Assembly (NCBI RefSeq): GCF_032116555.1
Contig: NZ_CP134949.1
Location: 2,046,001-2,110,000 of the forward strand
DNA length: 64,000 bases
Direction: 5' to 3'
From: Halobaculum sp. XH14
Lineage (GTDB): Archaea; Halobacteriota; Halobacteria; Halobacteriales; Haloferacaceae
Below the pieces are notes generated by a model, which was not told the DNA's origin, searched no databases, and saw nothing but the letters and a program-made list of their open reading frames with translations. How positions within the stretch are numbered: position 1 is the first letter of the stretch; every line of letters begins with the position of its first letter. Positions 59,827 to 64,000 of the stretch are shown one piece after another. The position numbers and the translations under genes are program-made.

Positions 59827-60078
59827 TCAGAACACCCCGATCCGCGAGGCCACTTCCTGGGCGTCGTCGTCCTCGCCGAGCGCGACGGTGGCCTTCTTTC
59901 GCCCCTTCGGCGTGACCTGCGTGTTCACGTCGGCGACGGTCACGTCGAACTGCGACTCGACCGCCTCGATCACGTCGGGCTTGGCGGCGTCGATGTCCAC
60001 GATGAACTGCAGCTTGTTGCCGAAGTCCATCTCGTCCATCGCCTTCTCGGTGACGAGCGGGTGTTTGATAGTCTTCAT
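59827..60078 (-). CDS. rpl23: 50S ribosomal protein L23 (uL23)
   Basis: An 83-residue protein (MKTIKHPLVTEKAMDEMDFG, then IEAVESQFDVTVADVNTQVT). It docks SRP and chaperones at the exit tunnel. Four-base overlap with the rpl4 stop. Confidence 0.95.
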   Translation of the reverse strand: MKTIKHPLVTEKAMDEMDFGNKLQFIVDIDAAKPDVIEAVESQFDVTVADVNTQVTPKGRKKATVALGEDDDAQEVASRIGVF

Positions 60079-60821
60079 CGCTCCGCCACCTCCTCGAGCG
60101 CGCTCTCGGTAAAGAGCGTGAGTCGGCCGGCGTGCGTGCCGGGCGCGAGGTCCTCAGCGTTCACTTCCGCGGCGGTCGTCACGTCGGCGCCCGCGAGGTT
60201 GCGGGCGGCCTTGGACGGCTCGCCGGCGGTCACGAACAGCAGCGACTTCGGCTGCTGGTACTTGCGACCGCGGGCCTTGCCCTGGCCCGAGCGAACCGAG
60301 CGTCCGTTCTCGGCGCGCTCGACGTCCGCGTGGACGCCGAGCGATTCGAGGAGGTCGACGACCTCCTTCGTCTTGACGAGGTCGTCGAACTCGTCCGAGA
60401 CGACGAGCGGGAGCGTCGCGTCCTCGTCGAACGCGTGGCCGCGTTCGGCGACGAGTTCGGCGTCCGCGGTGGCCGCGAGGGCCGAGCGGACGGCGAGTTT
60501 GCGCTCCTTGTCGTTCACCTTCTTCGACTGGTCCTTCTCGGCCTTCGGCGGGTGCGCCTTGCGCCCCTTCACCGTCTGGGGCACGCGCCGGCCCTGCCCG
60601 TTCTGTCGGGGCACGTGGGCCATCCCGCGGCCGGAGCCGAACGACTCGGCGGGCGTGCGGAGCCCGGCGAACTCGTCGGCCCCGTAGGCCTGCTTCCTGT
60701 TTGCCTGCGCGGCGACGACGGCCCGCCGGATCAGGTCCGGTCGGAACTGGGTGTCGAAGACCTCGGGGAGGTCGACCTCACCCGTCTCGTCGCCGTTCAG
60801 GTCGTGTACTGTTGCCTTCAT
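60075..60821 (-). CDS. rpl4: 50S ribosomal protein L4 (uL4)
   Basis: A 248-residue protein. The long tunnel loop GSGRGMAHVPRQNGQGRRVP is at about 61-80; PDLIRRAVVAAQANRKQAYG is upstream and GRSVRSGQGKARGRKYQQPK later. Archaeal/eukaryal-type L4. Three bases after rpl3. Confidence 0.95.
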   Translation of the reverse strand: MKATVHDLNGDETGEVDLPEVFDTQFRPDLIRRAVVAAQANRKQAYGADEFAGLRTPAESFGSGRGMAHVPRQNGQGRRVPQTVKGRKAHPPKAEKDQSKKVNDKERKLAVRSALAATADAELVAERGHAFDEDATLPLVVSDEFDDLVKTKEVVDLLESLGVHADVERAENGRSVRSGQGKARGRKYQQPKSLLFVTAGEPSKAARNLAGADVTTAAEVNAEDLAPGTHAGRLTLFTESALEEVAER

Positions 60822-60824
60822 GGG

Positions 60825-61841
60825 TTAGCCCTGGTTCGATGCGGTGGAGACGTAGCGCACCTCGGGGTCGAGGCGCGGCTGGTCGTTCGGCCGGATGGCC
60901 GGGCGGAACCGCAGGAGGCGCTTGTCGGGGCCCGGCAGCGAGCCCTTGACGAGCGCGTAGTGACCGTCCACCTCGCCGTAGTTCGGGAAGCCGCCATCGA
61001 CCGAGGCGTCGTCTCCCTCGCCGAAGTCGATGAGCCGCTTGTTGAGTTCGGTCCGCTGGTGGTAGCCGGTCTGTCCCTGCTGGGGAACGGTCGAGCGCAC
61101 GCGCGAGGGGTTCCACGGGCCGAGGTTGCCGATCCGGCGCCGCCAGCCCTGGCGTGCGTGCTTGCCCTTCCGCTTCTGGACGCCCCAGCGCTTGACGGGG
61201 CCCTGGGTGCCCTTCCCCTTCGTGACGCCCGAGACGTCCATGTACTCGCCCGCGCGGAACACGTCGCCGAACTCGTGCTCGCCGCCGTCCTCGACGAGGT
61301 CGAGGGCGTACTCGAGCCGGTCCGACAGCGCGTCGCCGCCGACGCGAGTCTCCATGACGTCGGGCTTCTTCTTCGGGACGTTCGCCATCGACGCCGGCTC
61401 CGTGTGGGTGATGAAGCGCAGGTCGTCGACGACGCCGTCGTCCACGAGTTCGCGGAGTTCGGTCGCGTCGTCCTCGAAGGTGTCCTCCGCCGGCAGGTCG
61501 AGCGTCCGGTCGAGTTCGTCGTGGAACTCGGGAGCCCAGACCTCGGTCACCGGCTTCTGTCCGTACGGCGTGTCCTCGTATGCTCGCAGGGCGACCGCCC
61601 GCATGGGGGGCACCTCCACGACCGTCACGGGAACGGACTCCTCCATCCCCTCGCGCGGGGAGTCGGATTCGTCGTTCACCATGACGACGTGGGTCATGCC
61701 CGCCTTGTAGCCCGCGAAGCCCTGGACGCCGGCGGCGCCGTCGTCCTCGGGCCACGAGCGGATGCGGGGGACTTCGCTGTTCGCGCGCGTACGCGGACCG
61801 AAGCCCATCGAGCCCTTGCGTGGTCTGCTTGGTTGTGGCAT
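60825..61841 (-). CDS. rpl3: 50S ribosomal protein L3 (uL3)
   Basis: A 338-residue protein. MPQPSRPRKGSMGFGPRTRA is the basic start; QGFAGYKAGMTHVVMVNDES and GVTKGKGTQGPVKRWGVQKR follow, with QKRKGKHARQGWRRRIGNLG further on. It lies close to the peptidyl-transferase centre. First ribosomal gene of the operon, ten bases downstream of the methyltransferase gene. Confidence 0.96.
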   Translation of the reverse strand: MPQPSRPRKGSMGFGPRTRANSEVPRIRSWPEDDGAAGVQGFAGYKAGMTHVVMVNDESDSPREGMEESVPVTVVEVPPMRAVALRAYEDTPYGQKPVTEVWAPEFHDELDRTLDLPAEDTFEDDATELRELVDDGVVDDLRFITHTEPASMANVPKKKPDVMETRVGGDALSDRLEYALDLVEDGGEHEFGDVFRAGEYMDVSGVTKGKGTQGPVKRWGVQKRKGKHARQGWRRRIGNLGPWNPSRVRSTVPQQGQTGYHQRTELNKRLIDFGEGDDASVDGGFPNYGEVDGHYALVKGSLPGPDKRLLRFRPAIRPNDQPRLDPEVRYVSTASNQG

Positions 61842-61851
61842 GTGTGTTGGC

Positions 61852-62685
61852 TTACTCCGTGAGCGTGAGGGGCGAGAGCGTGGTGAAGACCGCCTCTTCG
61901 GTCCGCACGACCTCGCTCCCCTGTCGCGGAATCGTATTCAGCCAGAGGTCGAACCCCGAGTCGTCCTGTACCCCGGGTTCGACCGGCACCTCCTCGGGGT
62001 CGACCCCGAGGATGGCCGGAAGCCCTCGGCCCGGCGCGCCGAACGCGACGGCGACACGCTTGTCGCGCAGTCGCGCGCGGAGGTCGCCCAGTCCTGACAC
62101 GGACAGCGGTCGTCCGTGCCGTGACGTGGCGACCCCCACGTCGGCGGCGGCGAGGGCGTCCGAGATGTCCTCGCCCGCGACGCGGAACCCCGGCGAGGGG
62201 CCCTCGACGACGCGGGCGCGGACGGGTTCTCGCGAAGAGACCCTGACGGTGACGCGCTCCCCCTCCGTCGCCTCCCGTTCGGGAGGCAGGCGAAGGGAGA
62301 TCGGGTGTTGCAGTCCGCAATTGACCCGAACGCGGCCTTCAGGTCCGACCTCGGTCACGATTCCGTCTCGCAACTCCGACCCGTCGGGGCCGGAGGTGTC
62401 GGGCCGCATGGGTGGAAGCACGCCGACGTGCCGGAGCTCGTCGCGCATCCCCCAGACCTCCTTCCGGAGGTAGGGGGGCGTCGCGCAGTACTCCAGCACC
62501 GTGGTGACGTACTCGCCGCCCCAGCGGCGTTCGCCTTCCCCGTCGGGGAAGACGACCAACCGGTCGGCCCGGAAGATCGTCGCCGCGCGGGCGACGTAAC
62601 CGAGTTTTCGCGTGGCCTCGCGGCCGTCCTCGGCCTCCCGGACGAGCGACGACGGCACGAGGACGTCGAGTCTCGTGTCGTCCAT
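61852..62685 (-). CDS. SPOUT-type RNA methyltransferase (DUF171, SPOUT1/C9orf114 family)
   Basis: A 277-residue protein starting MDDTRLDVLVPSSLVREAED. The N-terminal part (ATRKLGYVARAATIFRADRL, VFPDGEG) and an embedded OB-like insert (DGIVTEVGPEGRVRVNCGLQ) precede the C-terminal knot residues (RVAVAFGAPGRGLPAILGVD), the AdoMet site of SPOUT enzymes. The archaeal homologue is regularly first in the S10 operon, and the substrate is presumably rRNA. An upstream in-frame start would add residues lacking family similarity. Confidence 0.85.
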   Translation of the reverse strand: MDDTRLDVLVPSSLVREAEDGREATRKLGYVARAATIFRADRLVVFPDGEGERRWGGEYVTTVLEYCATPPYLRKEVWGMRDELRHVGVLPPMRPDTSGPDGSELRDGIVTEVGPEGRVRVNCGLQHPISLRLPPEREATEGERVTVRVSSREPVRARVVEGPSPGFRVAGEDISDALAAADVGVATSRHGRPLSVSGLGDLRARLRDKRVAVAFGAPGRGLPAILGVDPEEVPVEPGVQDDSGFDLWLNTIPRQGSEVVRTEEAVFTTLSPLTLTE

Positions 62686-62878
62686 GTCGCTCACACCGGA
62701 CTGTATCGTACATCTCCTCAGCCACGCCCTAAAAGAACATCGGAACGCTGTGGGCGAGTGACGGCCTCTCACACCCGATTACGGGCGATTTGCATGTGAG
62801 GTGGTGTCGTGGGCCAGTGGCGGCCGTGTGTGAGAAACCCCCACGCCCGCGTGCGGTTATTCGGATTCCATCCGACAG

Positions 62879-62887
62879 CGTTAAGTT
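62879..62887 (+). promoter_or_regulatory. TATA-like element for tRNA-Gly
   Basis: CGTTAAGTT ends about 31 bases before the mature 5' end of the tRNA, a suitable position for an archaeal tRNA promoter. Confidence 0.45.
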
Positions 62888-62917
62888 GGTCCCTCGGGAA
62901 TCGTTGGGTGTAGCAGG

Positions 62918-62988
62918 GCGCTGGTAGTGTAGTGGTATCACGTGACCTTGCCATGGTCACAACCTGGGTTCAAATCCCAGCCAGCGCA
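62918..62988 (+). tRNA. tRNA-Gly (anticodon GCC)
   Basis: A 71-nt cloverleaf. The acceptor stem is GCGCTGG (62918-62924) paired with CCAGCGC (62981-62987), with discriminator A. The D arm reads TAGTGTAGTGGTATCAC. The anticodon stem is GTGACC/GGTCAC enclosing loop TTGCCAT, so the anticodon is GCC. The T arm is CTGGG-TTCAAAT-CCCAG. No intron; no CCA encoded. It reads GGC/GGU glycine codons, the commonest in this GC-rich genome. Confidence 0.96.
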
Positions 62989-63019
62989 GTTCTGTCGCGT
63001 CCAATTCGGGAGCCGAGCG

Positions 63020-63298
63020 TCACTCCATATCCTCTCCCGAGTCGCCGCCGTATCCGACCGCGTTCTCCGTCTCGACCGTCTTCAGCCCGTCCAGCTCACA
63101 GAACTGGTCGACGGCAGTCTGGGGAAGCCGGAGCCGGTAGGAGTCGAACCGGAGCTCCGCCTCGACCTCGCCGTTCAGGTCAGCCACTGCGTCCCGGAGG
63201 TCGTCCGCAGAGAGCGACCCCAGTTCGACGACCAGCACGACGTCCTCCTCGGGGTGCGGGTCCGTTCGGAGCCGTCGGACCGGATGACTCAGGTACAT
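63020..63298 (-). CDS. Conserved haloarchaeal hypothetical protein
   Basis: A 92-residue protein starting MYLSHPVRRLRTDPHPEEDV. It alternates beta strands (VVLVVELGSL, VEAELRFDSYRLRLPQ) and helices (ADDLRDAVADLNG, TAVDQFCELDGLKTVE), which looks like a small ferredoxin-like alpha/beta domain with an acidic tail. I do not recognise a family name. It is convergent with tRNA-Gly, and repeat copy E lies upstream. Confidence 0.65.
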   Translation of the reverse strand: MYLSHPVRRLRTDPHPEEDVVLVVELGSLSADDLRDAVADLNGEVEAELRFDSYRLRLPQTAVDQFCELDGLKTVETENAVGYGGDSGEDME

Positions 63299-63791
63299 AC
63301 TCTAGGGGTCGGGTGGACGACCAAGCCCGTTTCGACTCCGCTACTGAGTCGGTGGAACGCTAGCGAGTCGTGTGTGCCAGCTCGGTGGGACGACCCCGAG
63401 AGCCCCGCCGACGTTCGATTCGATATCGGCTCGGCCGTCGGGGCCCAGTCCTCGAAAGCCCCCGCGGCCCCGTTCAGTCCCACCCACACCGCAACCACAC
63501 GGCAAACCGCAGTCCCACGCCTCTCTTCCCTCGGAGCACATTCCTCGGAACTCTCCCTCGCATCGCTCGCGTGAGCAGCCGATTCGGTCGGCTCGCTCCC
63601 TTCGGTCGCTCCCCCACTCATCCCTCGCGCGACGGGTGGCCGCACACGAGGCGCGGCCGCCGCGCGCCTGAGAACGGGGTTCGCAGTTGATTTGCGACGG
63701 TTCGAAACGCAGCGAGCGCCCGCACCGAGGACCACGCGCCCGCGAACCTACGGGCCCCACAGTTAGGTGGCCGCGCGCCGAAACGGCAGCC
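63299..63791. other. Gene-free interval with repeat copy E
   Basis: About 490 bases between divergent genes. Copy E of the dispersed repeat occupies about 63450-63675. The remainder contains no recognisable coding sequence. Confidence 0.55.
63450..63675 (+). repeat. Dispersed intergenic repeat, copy E
   Basis: CCTCGAAAGCCCCCGCGG (63450-63467) is fused directly to CCCCGTTCAGTCCCACCC, so the CTCGACTCGGTGCG and CTCCTC blocks of copy C are missing. CGATTCGGTCGGCTCGCTCC, CACTCATCCCTCGCGCGACG and GCGGCCGCCGCGCGCC follow in the consensus order. An internal deletion relative to copy C is the simplest explanation. Confidence 0.7.
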
Positions 63792-64000
63792 ATGACAGTC
63801 ATCGCGCTCTTGAGCGTCGCACCGGTCACCGAGGGAAGCATGGCCGGCGAAGTCGCCAGGGCCGTCGCCGCGCTCGACGATTTCGAGGTGGGCTACGAGA
63901 CGAACCCGATGGGGACCGTGATCGAGGCCGACTCCATCGAGGAACTGATGGCCGCCGCCACCGCCGCCCACCAGGCCGTCGACGGCGACCGCGTGAGCAC
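63792..64000 (+). CDS. MTH1187/YkoF-type thiamine-binding protein (partial, 3' end outside window)
   Basis: The first 69 residues start MTVIALLSVAPVTEGSMAGE and continue VARAVAALDDFEVGYETNPM, GTVIEADSIEELMAAATAAH. The PV-x-EGSM pattern, the alpha/beta ferredoxin-like order and VGYETNPMGTVIE are hallmarks of DUF77 (MTH1187) proteins that bind thiamine or a pyrimidine moiety. Only the N-terminal two thirds is visible. Confidence 0.82.
   Translation, partial: MTVIALLSVAPVTEGSMAGEVARAVAALDDFEVGYETNPMGTVIEADSIEELMAAATAAHQAVDGDRVS

Noticed and set aside
62726-62736. Half-site TTTTAGGG before the S10 operon as a further iron operator
   Set aside because: Only one half of the palindrome is present, with no CCTAAA partner at the right spacing.

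Overview
The window is chromosomal DNA from an extremely halophilic archaeon (class Halobacteria). The signs are very high GC (about 70% or more by eye), strongly acidic proteins, archaeal TATA boxes 26-29 nt upstream of start codons with almost no leader, the archaeal S10/spc ribosomal operon order, twin-arginine signals, a PGF-CTERM protein, GatD, and a complete bacterioruberin carotenoid cluster. The order crtD-lyeJ-cruF / crtB / small zinc finger / molybdopterin oxidoreductase resembles Haloferax volcanii, so a member of Haloferacales is likely. I cannot name the genus.

Layout. 1-12 kb: mixed housekeeping and haloarchaeal hypothetical genes (a CARF-like plus winged-helix regulator, an enolase-like protein, two divergent DUF1405 membrane proteins, a 52-residue zinc ribbon overlapping an Hsp20 gene, a FAD oxidoreductase, a creatininase-type enzyme, small membrane paralogues, GNAT, gatD). 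12.5-19 kb: a sodium:solute symporter pair, a GT81-like glycosyltransferase, a Nudix hydrolase, two roughly 50-residue membrane proteins and adk. 19-30 kb: a block bracketed and punctuated by five TTTAGG-N4-CCTAAA palindromes, which look like DtxR/SirR/Idr iron-regulator operators. It holds a GT2, a GMC/gluconate-dehydrogenase-like pair, a GT39-like membrane protein, a complete Fe(III)-type ABC importer and an RGP/GT75-like protein. It sits between adk and the DUF106 gene. 30-36 kb: DUF106 (EMC3/YidC-like) and the bacterioruberin genes. 36-45 kb: a molybdopterin oxidoreductase with a membrane anchor, a ZIP transporter, an archaeosortase substrate, two UspA-type proteins, a TIGR00300 ornithine-cyclodeaminase-type enzyme and an alpha/beta hydrolase. 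45-48 kb: a slightly AT-richer pair (unknown membrane protein and glmS). 48-62.7 kb: the S10/spc ribosomal operon on the minus strand, from an SPOUT methyltransferase through rpl3 to secY. 62.9 kb to the end: tRNA-Gly(GCC), a small hypothetical gene and the start of an MTH1187-type thiamine-binding protein.

Most interesting non-gene structure. (i) A dispersed intergenic repeat occurs at five loci (about 153-529, 12060-12510, 31128-31626, 41545-41710, 63450-63675). Its blocks come in a fixed order, and the outer end is CCTCGAAAGCCCCCGCGG. Two copies form a tail-to-tail inverted pair. (ii) Arrays of perfect hairpins with 9-11 bp stems and 1-3 nt loops occur twice, once inside a repeat copy and once as an in-frame insertion in the RNase P protein gene rnp1. 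(iii) The putative iron-regulated island links iron uptake, surface-type glycosyltransferases and an exported flavin dehydrogenase. No rRNA, CRISPR array, transposase or replication origin was seen.
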